A DNA stretch of 64,000 nucleotides from Campylorhamphus procurvoides (lineage: Eukaryota; Chordata; Aves; Passeriformes; Dendrocolaptidae). Under the pieces are notes generated by a model. That model did not search any database. It saw only the letters and a list, made by a program, of their open reading frames with translations, and was not told where the DNA came from. The position numbers were made by a program, and so were the translations under genes. The stretch is from assembly GCA_013396655.1 (NCBI GenBank), contig WBMV01000271.1, positions 2,554-66,553 on the forward strand. Direction: 5' to 3'. Positions 35,901 through 46,889 of this stretch are shown piece by piece (position 1 is the first letter of the stretch; each line of letters begins with the position of its first letter).

Positions 35901-38900
35901 CAAAAATTGGAAAAAAAATAAATTCCAATCATAGACTGAAAAACTCACCTGTGATTGAGCTGACTGATGCCATTATTAATTATAATATGCTTTTATCCTT
36001 TCCTGACTACACTGCTTCCCATAAATATTGTAAGTGGTGCTTCTGCACACAGTTTAAGTCCCTTGTAAACACACCCATCTGCTCAGTGTTTTCCTTCCTG
36101 CATAACTTTTACCTCAGTGGCAAAAGCAGCTGAATGAGGGCATTAGGCAAGAAATGCATCTGTCCCTGCAAATTGTCTTGTAATGAAACTGGAAATGAGG
36201 GGATGGTGATCCTGTCAGATGGTACCTGTGCTGACAAATGCCAGCTCCAGCTCATGGATCAGGGTGACAGGACACTTCAGTGCCTACTACCTTCACGTTT
36301 AACTGTCAAGGAACAGTTTTGTTTAGTTCTGGATAGCTCTGCCTTGGAGAGTGTTCTAATTTAAAATGCATTTTCTCAAAACTGTATATTCTCAAAATCA
36401 GTAAAATTTGATGTGGTTGTGAGCCGAATTGTTGTGTCATGGAAATCATTATTATTCCACTGACTTCAAATGTATTTGTTGATCTCAAGAGAAGGAGCAT
36501 CATCTTCATATCTGATCATTTTAATGGCACCAGTATAAATAGGGTATTCATATGATTTTTAGAATAGTGGAAGAATCTTTCCAAACTCTGTCAGACACTG
36601 CAGGTGGGCTCCTTTCATGCTGGTGACAGGTTGCAGCAGTAGGCTGCTAGCAAAATTCAGCTCAGCAAAGCAACATATACTCACTGGCTCTGTACTTTGT
36701 ACATAAAAATCTCAAGCTCCAGAAGATCAGGAGATATCCTCCAGGTTTGGTAGTCCTTGATTTTTAAAGTGAGGACTGGTTGTTCCATTCTTACTTATTG
36801 CTTCCCAGTTAATGGGGAATGTGCTTTGGAAACAAATGAGCGTCTAATTTTAACTCTGTGTAGATCTTATCCTATGCATTTCAGAGGAGAGAAAATAAAA
36901 AGTGAAATGACACAGCCTGTCTGCAGAAGAAATGTTTAATGCTGGGACAAAATATCTGTGCACCTAACCAGGACAGAATTTGGTATTGTATAAAGGTAAG
37001 TTGGATAGGGGCAGCATGGATAGGCAGGCTACAAGATGTACTGGAGACTACTATTTAGAGGTCTCAGCTGGAACAAAAACATGTAGTTTGGTATTTTAAA
37101 GAATTTTTAAACTGAGATTAAAATAAAGCAAGGTTTGGACATGAGAGGTTTCTGATCTGCCAGTGGAATCCAAGTAGGTCCCTGTGCCCATGCAGTGAAC
37201 CCGTTTATGTGACCAGAATTTGGTATAATGGATAAGGTAACCAGACACTTGATGTGTGTCTGTACTTGAGGATTGCTCCTTTGAATTCTGAAAATGCATA
37301 AACCAAGAGACTTGTCATTCAGATAATCTGATTTGCACAGACTCCTGCAGCACAAAGGCCTAATTCATGTACATGTTTATTATTTAACAGAGTGCCTATT
37401 AGTTATAGTAACAACAGGAAAAAAAAAAGCAGCATATATGGCTCACTGCTGCCAAAAATAAAGATGTATAAGCATGGTAAGCAGAGGCTCTTAATTTCTT
37501 TCTCATCTGCCAAGTTCAACCTTTCACCTAAAAAAAACCCAATCACCTGTAACAGGTAGTTGCTATGTTATTATTTTTATTAGGTATTATCTAATGGCTT
37601 CCTCCTGATAAGGGACAGCTTACAATATGTACAGCAACTTAAAATACAATTTGTATCCATAAACCTCAGCCTTCCCAAGCCACGTATGCTGACTGGTCAG
37701 AGTGTTAATATTTCATGGGAAAGGTAAGCTTCTGAAAGCAGGCTAAATCTATAAATAGCTTTATTATCGACTGCTGGTGTTCAGGGCTGTGCAGTATGCT
37801 GAAAATTAAGGGATTGTGTTTCCCAGTATTTTATACAAGTACTTATCACACAGCCTAGGCCAGGTTGCCCTCACTGCTTCCCAAGCAGCACACAAGAGGC
37901 TGTGGGTACAATGCACTTTTCACCTAAGAGGTTGGGAAGCCTAGACCACAGCTAGAACTGTCCAAAAATCAGCCTGAGTTGGATGTTGCCAAAGAACTTG
38001 ATTCCTCTCTCTGCTTTTATGGAAAGCTTTTTGCTGGTGTCATAGTGAAGAACAAGGAAAAGGAAGCAGCACTAATCCGTAGGAGAGCTGTAAGAAACAA
38101 GGAGTCCCCCTGCTGGGAACGTGGCCATGGCACTGCTGCACAGCAATATTACAATTATACTACAGCCTTGAAAAGGCAGGGGTTGAGCACAGTCTGAGGG
38201 TCAAACTCGACTCTACAACAACAACGTTAAAAACTATCAGTATAAAAGTTTCCAGGGGAAATGAGGTCAGGATTTCACTAAGGCAGTGTCAACATTCACC
38301 TGGATCTCCTCTCTGAGTGGTGACAGCGCAGGGCTGTTGCATTGCCTGTGGGGAAGAGCTGCAACTTTAACTGAGTGTTAGAAAAAGCCAAGGAATACAG
38401 AGTTTTAGAGAAGATAAAAATATAAATATAAGAATGAAAGTCGAGGCAGACTCTTGCATTTAAAATCAGGCTCACTATCCCTTATCAGTTGAGAAGAAGT
38501 AAAAAATAAAGAATTTAAGGGCAGATATTGAGTACTTGAGTTCAAGTACAGTATTGAAGCATATGTTGTGACTTAATCTTCAAGTGGAGTAACTTGGGGA
38601 ATAACTGATAAGTTGCTGCTTACACCCAGCTGTATACATACTTCTTGTGTGAGAATCCTAGTATAATGAACACACAGATGATGCATATAAAACAATACAG
38701 TTGGAATGGTAAATGTACTTACCTACAACTGAAATATGATAAACCCTGAAATGAAATAAACTTCAAAAACACTACTCAAAAGTTTGTCCTCATATGAATA
38801 GTTAGTTTCAACAATTAAGTGGGAATATAAATAAAGACCATGTTCTTCAGTAATGACGGATTACTTGGCACTCTTGCTGAGGTGTGTGGAAAGAAGTAGC

Positions 38901-39583
38901 TCCAAAACTAGTAACTTTTGGTAAACAAAAACATTTGTTTGGCCACAAATTGCTGACAAGAATACTGTGTCACACAAAATGCTGGGAGTAATTCTTAACA
39001 TATATTGAGTTTGTATATTGTACCTATATAGATTCTAACAGAGTTGATAGTTTTAAACCCACAGAAGAGACCAAAGAGTCCCATGTGTGGTTTGTTTTGT
39101 TGTGTAATGGACATACATTGCCATGAGAGATAAGTATGGCCTAGAAGAAACATCTGTCAGAGTTTCAAACTGAATCTGGAATTCCTTCCAAAGAGGTTCG
39201 GAGCCAACGCCCTGGGGTGGTGGGGATGGCTAACAAAAGAGACAAAAGACATGCATATGCAGACACTAACTACTCTGGCTAGGTCCTTTGTTGGGATCTT
39301 TCCCCTAGCAGGAGAGAGAGGGGGTTGGTGTTTCTCTGGCTTTCTGCGCAGGTCAGAGAGCTCAGGCTGTCGTCAGAGCAAGGAGAAGGGAGAGAGAGAC
39401 ACTGGAGATCCCAGCATCACTGGATACTGGATTTGTGTTCCTTTTTCTTCCTTTTCCAAACTCGACTGTGCTCATCCGTGAGTGATCATAACTCCTACAA
39501 CGCTTCCCATAAGAGAAAGAGAAGCTAGCCTGGGAACTATTTATCATCTCGCCGGAGGGGAGACCCAGCCGGCCGGGCGCGAC

Positions 39584-39598
39584 ACCGCTACCTGCTGT
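39584..39598 (-). promoter_or_regulatory. Weak CTCF-like motif in LTR copy 1
   Basis: The minus strand reads ACAGCAGGTAGCGGT. Compared with the CTCF core CCASYAGRKGGCRSY it misses the first base and one invariant G. It is the first of the two motif positions created by the internal LTR duplication. Confidence 0.25.
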
Positions 39599-39653
39599 CC
39601 GTAAATATAACTGCAACCCCTGGGAGCGAGAGGGCAAGCGGCGGAGGTGCCAC

Positions 39654-39668
39654 AGCGCCACCTGCTGT
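39654..39668 (-). promoter_or_regulatory. CTCF-like motif in LTR copy 1
   Basis: The minus strand reads ACAGCAGGTGGCGCT, matching 14 of 15 positions of the CTCF core CCASYAGRKGGCRSY. The motif points leftwards, towards C2CD4. Binding would have to be shown by ChIP. Confidence 0.5.
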
Positions 39669-42232
39669 CCGTGGATATAATTGCAGTCCCCTTTTTGGGG
39701 ACTAGCCAAAAAAGACCTTTTTGACTGTTTTGCCTTGTTATTTGAGGGGTGGAGTGGTTTTGTTGCAGACTGTTCTGTTGTTGTTTGGTTCTTTTCTGAA
39801 TATATATAGTTGTGGTTAAGAACTGTTATCCTTTTAAATATATATTTTTTTTCCCTTAATTAAATTAATTAAAATTCTGTTTTCCTAAATTTAAAGGAGA
39901 GAGATTATTTCTTGGCCAGCATAATATCTTAGTTCTCTCTTGAACTAAGACAACATCTGAAGACAACAGTTCTTTGGATGCATACTTGCTGTTCAACATT
40001 TATTTTTGAAGCAGTTAGCCCATCTTTATTCAGAGATATTTTTATTTTTTCAGTTTTTCCTCTGAAAAACTCTGAAGTTTTGCATTTCTTGTTTCTTTGT
40101 CATTATTTTAACTGAAAGCAGCACTGTGCAGTTCAGCAAGGTCTGAAGTAAGAGGAATTTCCATGAGAAGAAAGAAACCTTTTTTTTTTTCTTTGAGTTC
40201 ACAGTAAGTAGGACATTTGGAATTTTTCCTTTACTGTATTAAAAACTGAGCTCCACATCTAGGAATTCACTCCCTATGTTAGTAAGCAGTAACTGTGCAA
40301 CCTCCTGTTCTTCTTAACTACTTCCTAATCAAACTTTGGCTGACAATAAATAAGTGACTGTGCTACCTTTCACCATTCTGTCTAATATCAGTCATCATTT
40401 TTCCAGAAAAGCCTCTCAAAAAATGTATCGCTAACAATTCTGTCATTGATGTCTCAGTGGGTTTTGCTGGAGGACTGTTCCAATGTCCAAGCGAATGTGC
40501 AAAGAAATGGAATTTTTAGGAAGTGAAATGGCTTGGCTTTGCATTAATAGATGTTTATGTATGCTTTTGCAATGAATAAGTTTGAGTTCTTATTCAGTGA
40601 ATGAAATTACAGTTATAATTTAAAAGCAAATGTGTTTGCTCCAGACTAGACTATTATTGCTTCCTTTCCCAGTTAAAGGCAACATATTCATTAAAATAAG
40701 CACATTTCTGTTTCAATCAATTTTCTTACATAACTAGTGGCTTTTCCATCTTCGCAGCACATCACTGAAGCAGAAAGCTATGATTCTGAGGAATACTGTC
40801 AAATAAAGCCCTCATGAAAAAAATAAGTTATATTCTACTTAGGATAGAACTTAACAACTGTTTTTTGAAGATTCCTTCACACAGGATAAAATATAGCAAT
40901 GTAATTTATATTGCAAATCTCAGCTGGTATGACATGCTTGTGATCAATACTGGTAAGGCAGACTAAGCCTCTTGGCTTAGAAATTTCATGCAGAAATGCA
41001 GATTCTAATTAAAAAGTCTCTTAGATGCAGATAAGGTGCAGTAGTCCCTTGAAAACCACCTGTCATAGTCAAATGCTCTGTGGAGCTATCCTCATCTCTG
41101 GGTACAGCACTATTTCTTACCATGTGGTATCTACACTATGCTGTCCTTGTTTTTTCTAATCACATGAAAGCTATAAAAAGCTTCGGGTCTAGGCTTTTAA
41201 CAAAGAACAATCAGTGGGAATTCATTTCTTTAAAAATCTAGATTTATCTGAAAACTTGTTCACAGTAGCCAGTGGGGATAATTTTCTGCAAGGTTTGTCT
41301 TGGAGGATAATGGGAAAGGATGCACATCTATTTATTTATTTATTTAGAAACAGATGTGGCATTTTTATAGGGGAAAATGTAACCATTGTGTTAGGATTTA
41401 GACAACACATTGGCGTAAAATCATTCTGAGAAACAAAACTGGGGTTTCTGCAGATGATGGAAGTTGTTTTTATGAATAAGACGGGCTTCCATTTGCATTT
41501 CACTTAGTTCTTACATATTTGTGCACGGCAAGTCTGTTGTGCTTTATTGTTCAGTCACAGAGAGAGAGGACACACAGTGAAACAGTATCAGAGCTTCGTG
41601 CAGATGTCAGTTCTTCTCCACTGAGAGCTGAGACTCTCCAGCTGTCACAGGGGAAAGGGAAAGCAGATTGCTATATGCTGACATTTGTTTAGTGTGTCAA
41701 ACATCTTAATCTCTTGGTTTTACTTACTGCTAAGGTAATTGTACTGCAAAAATTTCTAAGGATTATCCTAATTGTTACTTAGCAGGTTTCTAAGCAGTTA
41801 TTTTAACTATTCTGCTATTCTAGTCCTTGTTACGTAATTTGGGTGTTTATTTGAGTATTTGACATAAATTTTTATCAAATTTTGTATTCATTTATTTTCT
41901 ACAAGTGCATTCATCACTGAAGCCTCCTGTGTATTACTTAGAAACAAGCTTAAAAACAGTGAAAATGAAGTTACTATAAAATTTTTAAATCAAAAGGTAA
42001 ATAAGATTAAACCCCATATCAAATACTATTATTTCTGCAGAATACTAAGCTTTTCTTTAGAAAAGGCAAAACAGCAAAATCATATATCATGTATCTCCTT
42101 CCATTTGTAAGGTCCAAAACTATGTGTCTTAAATATACAGTTACCTTTGCAACTGTAAAAATCACAAATTGCAGGAAGGGAAACCCTCAATAGCTGGAAA
42201 TAATAAAACACCTCTCACAATCAGTCAATAAG

Positions 42233-42335
42233 GAATGGGCTGCTCAGAGAGGCTGTGGCATAACCAGTTTTTGGAGATTTTCAAAAGTTGTCCAAACATG
42301 GCTCTTGGCAACCTGATCCAACTCATCACAAAGTC
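42233..42335 (+). mobile_element. CR1 LINE fragment
   Basis: GGAATGGGCTGCTCAGAGAG, then GCTGTGGCATAACCAG, then GGAGATTTTCAAAAGTTGTC and CTTGGCAACCTGATCC follow the CR1 3' region in sense order. The homology stops where the hairpin at 42322-42363 begins, so the 3' end looks rearranged. Confidence 0.75.
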
Positions 42336-42363
42336 CTCTCATCTCTGTAGACTTTGTGATGAG
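42322..42363. repeat. Perfect 14-bp inverted repeat, 14-nt loop
   Basis: CTCATCACAAAGTC at 42322-42335 and GACTTTGTGATGAG at 42350-42363 are exact reverse complements. It lies at the edge of a decayed CR1 fragment and looks like a short inverted duplication. Confidence 0.9.
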
Positions 42364-43546
42364 AGTTGATGCAACATTACCTGGCTGATTTCCCCCTGCT
42401 AATAGGCACACATTCTGTTTAGTGAGATACAGAGGATAAAATCTGCCATCTGTTCACTTGCCAACAGTCAGATGGCAGGAGCTGAGAGTTTATAATATTA
42501 ATGCAGTCAAATAGGAGAAGAAAGCTTGGCTATTGAGCTATCAATCCATGTCCCCACCCCAGATAAGCACTAGAACTGCCGTGACTATTATTTATTTATG
42601 CATGCAAGATTGTGTAACAGGCAACACTAAACAAATATTTGTTGTTGCAGTATGTAATTCTATTTACACAACTGAAGCTTTAACTGATACTTTGAATGCA
42701 GATTTCTTGTCTTTTTTTAGGCCTCATTTTTTGGTAAAAGTTTCCTTAAGAGGTGTGATCAAATCTTGCCACATAAATAGGAAAACCACAAAGTTAAGTG
42801 TTACAGTGTTGTATTTACATTTGCTATTTAGTAAATTAATAGGTAGTGATGGAATCATCAAATCCTCATATTTAATGAAGTGTTACAATAATATACGTCA
42901 ACCAGAACATGGGTTTGATGACTTTCAGCTGAGTGAAACTAATGGTTCTATTCAAATTTATCAGACCAAACATGCTTATTCAATGCTGGTATTTAATAAA
43001 ACCGAGTAGAATGCATGGGGTTTTCCCTAGGGTGACTGAGCACTACCTGTGTATTCAATGACTGCTTAGCAAGCTGTTTGTCCTGTATCTGTCCTCCCAG
43101 ATATAGAACTTGTACCTCGTGTCACTGGGGATGGGGGGATTTTGGGGTTCTTTCCCTGGCCCCCGAGTTTGGACTGTTTGCCTTTCTCATTGAGAACACA
43201 AAAGGAATGGTGTCTGCCAACAGAGAGCTGCATTAATGCCATTTTTAAGTGGTATCCTGTGCAAGGAAGGCTCAGGCAGACTAACAAAGGAATATCTGGT
43301 AATAGAGCTGCAAAAATATGTATCTTTTCTTTCAAGTAATATATATTAAAACTGCCATGTTCACAGGTTTTCCATTCTTAATTATGTTCCATTTTCCCTT
43401 TATATTTTAAAATCTATGGAGGATTTACTGAAATGGGGTATCTGACACAAATGTGGCTTGCTGGAGTTCTTTTCCTGGCCAAATCCTAATAGTCCAGGAG
43501 CAATATTTTTATGCACTACATCATATACTTATATTTGCTAGGAAAG

Positions 43547-43778
43547 CATAGAATCATTTAGGTTGGAATAGGACATTTAAGATCAAGGCCAACCTTTCAC
43601 GCTGCACTGCCCAGGCTGCCACTAAACCACATCCCTAAGAGCCACATCTACGTGTCCTTTGAGTACCTCCACCACTCCCCTGGGCAGCCTGTCCCAATGC
43701 TTGGCAACCCTTTGGGGAAGAAATATTTCCTAATATCCAACCTAACCCTCCCCTGGCACAACTTGAGACAATTTCCTC
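43547..43778 (-). mobile_element. CR1 LINE 3' fragment, about 230 bp
   Basis: The plus strand begins GCATAGAATCATTTAGGTTG, the reverse complement of the CR1 tail. It continues CTAAACCACATCCCTAAGAG, CCACATCTACGTGTCCTTTG, GGGCAGCCTGTCCCAATGCT and TGGCACAACTTGAGACAATT. The order and spacing match the avian CR1 3' end closely, making this the best preserved CR1 in the window. Confidence 0.93.
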
Positions 43779-45911
43779 AAATTTCATTTACTCAAATGAG
43801 ACAATTTTAAAATTCATGAAGTTCTTTAAGTTCTTTAGGTAAACATCTTAGTCAATCAGGATGTTATTTAACCACACACAAGCTTTTTCTTGCGCTTTTC
43901 AACACCCTTTATAGCTGTGATTAACTTTTCTTTGTGGGTTTTTGTTTGTTTGTTTGGTTTGGTTTTGCTGTGCAGAAATTATGACTGTTATGAAAAGTGA
44001 AGTAGAAAATAGATATATCATCCTGGCTGTATTGTTAAAGTTTAAAACCATTTATTTTCACAATTTTTCTTAAATTTACATACCCTACGAGCATGACCTG
44101 CCACTGATCAGCCAGTACTTTTGCTCAAACTTCAGTTATTCAGCTGTGGTTTATGTACACAGAAGATAAAATCTTTCAGAACTTCATTTTAAAAAGTCAC
44201 AAATGAAAAGTTGTTACCTAACAGAATGGCAGCAGGAGCTCTATTCATAATTTTCTGACATGTTTTCTTCCATTGTCACTTCTTATGACAGGAATGGCTT
44301 TGAACAGCCAACACTGTACAAAACAAGTGAACAAATAAATTGAGTGTAAAATATAATTTTGTACAGATTCTGTAGTTTACCTAAATAGCAATTAGCCTAT
44401 CTGAAGCTAAATTGACACAAAATGAGAATCCAGTAATATTTTTCTAAAGCTCTCTACTTCAAATACTAGAATATGCAGAAATCAATTAATTAGAGAAGAA
44501 CTTTAACGCTGAAATCATTTTGATGATCCTGTGACTATCAGCAAGGTGTTTGACAGTGCTTGTGCAAGAATTGCCACAGAACATGGGAGGCAAAGGCTTT
44601 CAGTGTGCATGGATCCATCACAGCAATTCCTGGGACTGCTTATGGAAAAAGCACAAGGAGAAACTTTCCACTGATGAACTTCCTGAGCATTTCTGTGCTT
44701 CTCCAGCACTCAGCCACCTTCCCCAGTCAAATCTGACCTGGACCATCGTGTTTAACAGCAGCTGCAGGCCTGACCTTTGGCCTCTGTGGCATGAAGGTCT
44801 GACTTAGCCACTGAACCTGTGATGTTAAAGAATGCTTTCAGGAAAGGTAGGCATAGATATATGTACTGTAGTGGGGTACAGGTGTGCCATTTGTCTCTTA
44901 GTGTGAGAAAAGGTGATAAATCCTCGTGCTGCTTGCATGCTCTGGACCGGACTTTGGTTTATCAAGCTCAGTTTAACAAACTGAAAATTTGATACATCAC
45001 TACTTGGGTGAGGGTGCTCTCCGGTATGTGCACTATAAAGGCAAAGCTCTGTGGATTTACCTCCACTGCAGCAAGAGGGAGCTTGCAAGCCTGAAACACA
45101 GGCTGTAACCAAACCAGAGCAAGAGTTGCTGGTGGACCTTTCCTTTGTCAGTTTACTCAAAATTTTTTCTTCAAGTATTTGTGTTCTGTAACATCTTCTT
45201 GCACTAATATCCGCAACAGATTTGTAGGGTGTTTAAAACAATATTTGTTTCACCCTGATCATATTCATGTGGTCTTGATGTATTTTCATACACTTTTGAG
45301 GTTGAATACTACTGCTAATATTGATTTCCTTTCTCCAGAATACATTTTTAGACTGAATGTGCCATTTTGAGCTACAAAACGCTGTTCTTCCATGAACAAC
45401 GACCTTACAGAACCAGTTTGAGATTAGATGCCCTGAGATTTAAAAACTTGCTCCAGGGCTGACCTGCACACAGGTTCAGCACATAGAGCAGCATGCTCTT
45501 ACCTACTTGTTCTGCAGTGCTATTACCTCTAAAAAATCCTGGGTTTGCCTTTTTTTCGCACTTGCATTCCCTTCCTCTGTGATTTTCCGCATCATCTGAA
45601 CCGCCAGATTAACAGTCTTAATAGCTTAATTCATAGTTTTACAACAACAGGTAGTTTTCTCAGGCACCGTGAGCAGGAGCTGCCGTCAGTCCCGGGGAGC
45701 AGGTCCATCCTGGGCCGGGCACAGGGCTCCTTCCCCACCACCCTGCCAGGGCTGCCAGGGGCCGGGAACACGGGACGGGGCCCGCGGGTGAGGAGACAGG
45801 GCCGGTGTGGGACCACAGAACGATGCCCCGGCCGCTCCTCCCTCACGATACGGTCGGTCTGTGATGGAGCTCCGCTCTGGTGGGTGGCGGTCCCACTCTG
45901 TGTTGGAGCCC

Positions 45912-46110
45912 CGCTCTGTGATGGAGCCCCTCCGTGTGGTGCCGGCCCCGCTGCAGGGCACCGGCCCCGCTCTGTGATGGAGCCCCTCTGTGTGGTGCCG
46001 GCCCCGTTGCAGGGCACCGGCCCCGCTCTGTGATGGAGCCCCTCTGTGTGGTGCCGGCCCCGCTGCAGGGCACCGGCCCCGCTCCGTGGTGGAGCCCCAA
46101 TCCCCGCCGG
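45912..46110. repeat. 56-bp GC-rich tandem repeat, about 3.5 copies
   Basis: GATGGAGCCCC recurs at 45920, 45976 and 46032 and as GGTGGAGCCCC at 46088, an exact 56-bp period. Units contain GTGGTGCCGGCCCCG and TGCAGGGCACCGGCCCCGCT. Degenerate partial units extend left to about 45865. The long frames on both strands here come from the repeat, not from a protein gene. Confidence 0.95.
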
Positions 46111-46174
46111 AGCTGCGCTCCGTGGTGCCAGCCTCTCTGTGGCCGCACGAGGGCGCCTCTCGCTGCCGCGCCGG

Positions 46175-46215
46175 CCCCCCCGCCCGGCCCGGCCCAGCCC
46201 GGCCCAGCCCGGCCC
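46175..46215. repeat. GGCCCAGCCC decamer run
   Basis: CCCGGCCCAGCCCGGCCCAG-type decamers abut the N at 46216. Such a run is a likely reason for sequencing or assembly failure. Confidence 0.85.
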
Positions 46216-46216
46216 N
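46216..46216. other. Ambiguous base, probable collapsed assembly gap
   Basis: The only N in the window. The sequence changes abruptly from a GGCCC-decamer run on its left to a 68-bp tandem array on its right. Because VPS13C exon 1 is missing nearby, the N more likely marks missing sequence than one miscalled base. Confidence 0.6.
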
Positions 46217-46590
46217 TGTGTGACCCTCGGTGAGGGTCAGTCGGTGTATGGCCCTCCGTGAGGGATGGCGGGCCGGTCTGTCCGTGTGTGACCCTCGGTG
46301 AGGGTCAGTCGGTGTATGGCCCTCCGTGAGGGATGGCGGGCCGGTCTGTCCGTGTGTGACCCTCGGTGAGGGTCAGTCGGTGTATGGCCCTCCGTGAGGG
46401 ATGGCGGGCCGGTCTGTCCGTGTGTGACCCTCGGTGAGGGTCAGTCGGTGTATGGCCCTCCGTGAGGGATGGCGGGCCGGTCTGTCCGTGTGTGACCCTC
46501 GGTGAGGGTCAGTCGGTGTATGGCCCTCCGTGAGGGATGGCCCGCCGGTCTGTCCGTGTGTGTCCCTCGGTGAGGGTCAGTCAGTCGGTC
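46217..46590. repeat. 68-bp tandem repeat, about 5.3 copies
   Basis: Units of exactly 68 bp (landmark TGTGTGACCCTCGGTGAGGG; the A of GACC at 46223, 46291, 46359, 46427 and 46495) are almost identical, with variation only in the last copies. Each unit contains two small dyads, ACCCTC-GGT-GAGGGT and CCTC-CGT-GAGG. The array starts directly at the N, so its true copy number is unknown. Confidence 0.97.
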
Positions 46591-46889
46591 GGTCCCTGGC
46601 CACAGACCCCCGGTTCCCCGGCGGGCCTGCGGTCTCGGCCCCGCTCCCTCGGGTCGGTCTGTGGGGCGATGGTGTGGGCTCACGGCGGAGGGAACCCTGC
46701 TCAGCAATAACCCCCTTTCCCGGCTCCTGCCCCCGGGTGGGAGCCCGAGGGCGCTGCTGGGGCTGTGCCCGGCTCCCCCCTGCCCGTCCGTGGGTGTAAA
46801 CAGCCGGGATGGGGCCATAACGGGGAGAAGCTGCTCGCAGGGACCGTGTCAGACATCGCAGGTCGCTGCTCCGCAGCCCTGTAAACACC

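Larger units (their letters stand above)
16870..39150. other. Intergenic DNA between C2CD4 and the first solo LTR
   Basis: No coding exon is recognisable in these 22 kb. Identifiable items are CR1 relics (18780-19110, 24370-24690, 29085-29320), minisatellites (21376-21488, 32783-32909), an A/C-only tract (30465-30602), palindromes (26275-26290, 31059-31082) and an enhancer-like motif cluster (28304-28406). Several G/T-rich tracts (for example 32500-32540 and 33800-33870) are low-complexity DNA. In human the corresponding region holds diabetes-associated regulatory DNA; here that is only an analogy. Confidence 0.6.
39155..39952 (+). mobile_element. Solo LTR of an avian endogenous retrovirus, copy 1 (798 bp)
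   Basis: The element begins TGTCAGAGTTTCAAAC and ends GAACTAAGACA, so it is bounded by TG...CA. It is flanked by the direct repeat ACATC at 39150-39154 and 39953-39957, a 5-bp target-site duplication. The same sequence occurs inverted at 62607-63442. There are no gag/pol/env frames, so this is a recombination-derived solo LTR. A TATATATAG at 39801 followed by ATTAAA at 39859 and 39868 suggests the sense strand is plus, with a short R region. A GC-rich core (39550-39690) contains a 70-bp internal duplication. The family name is unknown to me. Confidence 0.92.
39958..45650. other. Intergenic DNA between the first LTR and the VPS13C CpG island
   Basis: The stretch is AT-rich. It contains a CR1 plus-strand fragment (42233-42335), a 14-bp-stem hairpin (42322-42363), a CR1 minus-strand fragment (43547-43778) and a short TTTA repeat near 41330. 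A 158-codon frame at 42533-43009 shows no recognisable domain. No C2CD4-like minus-strand gene is present next to VPS13C, where human C2CD4A sits. Confidence 0.6.
45660..46880 (+). promoter_or_regulatory. CpG island, probable VPS13C promoter region, with assembly gap
   Basis: GC and CpG content are high throughout, sharply above both flanks, 0.7 kb upstream of VPS13C exon 2. Vertebrate VPS13C exon 1 normally lies in such an island. Two tandem arrays and the N at 46216 occupy its centre. The conserved exon 1 start (in human MVLESVVADLLNRFLG) is not found in any plus-strand frame here. Confidence 0.7.

Noticed and set aside
39251..39709. Frames inside LTR copy 1
   Set aside because: The segment is a solo LTR without coding capacity; the frames are not shared intact with copy 2.
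45545..46818. Several long frames on both strands in the CpG island
   Set aside because: All are explained by the 56-bp and 68-bp tandem arrays and GC-rich codon bias; none matches a known protein or the expected VPS13C exon 1.
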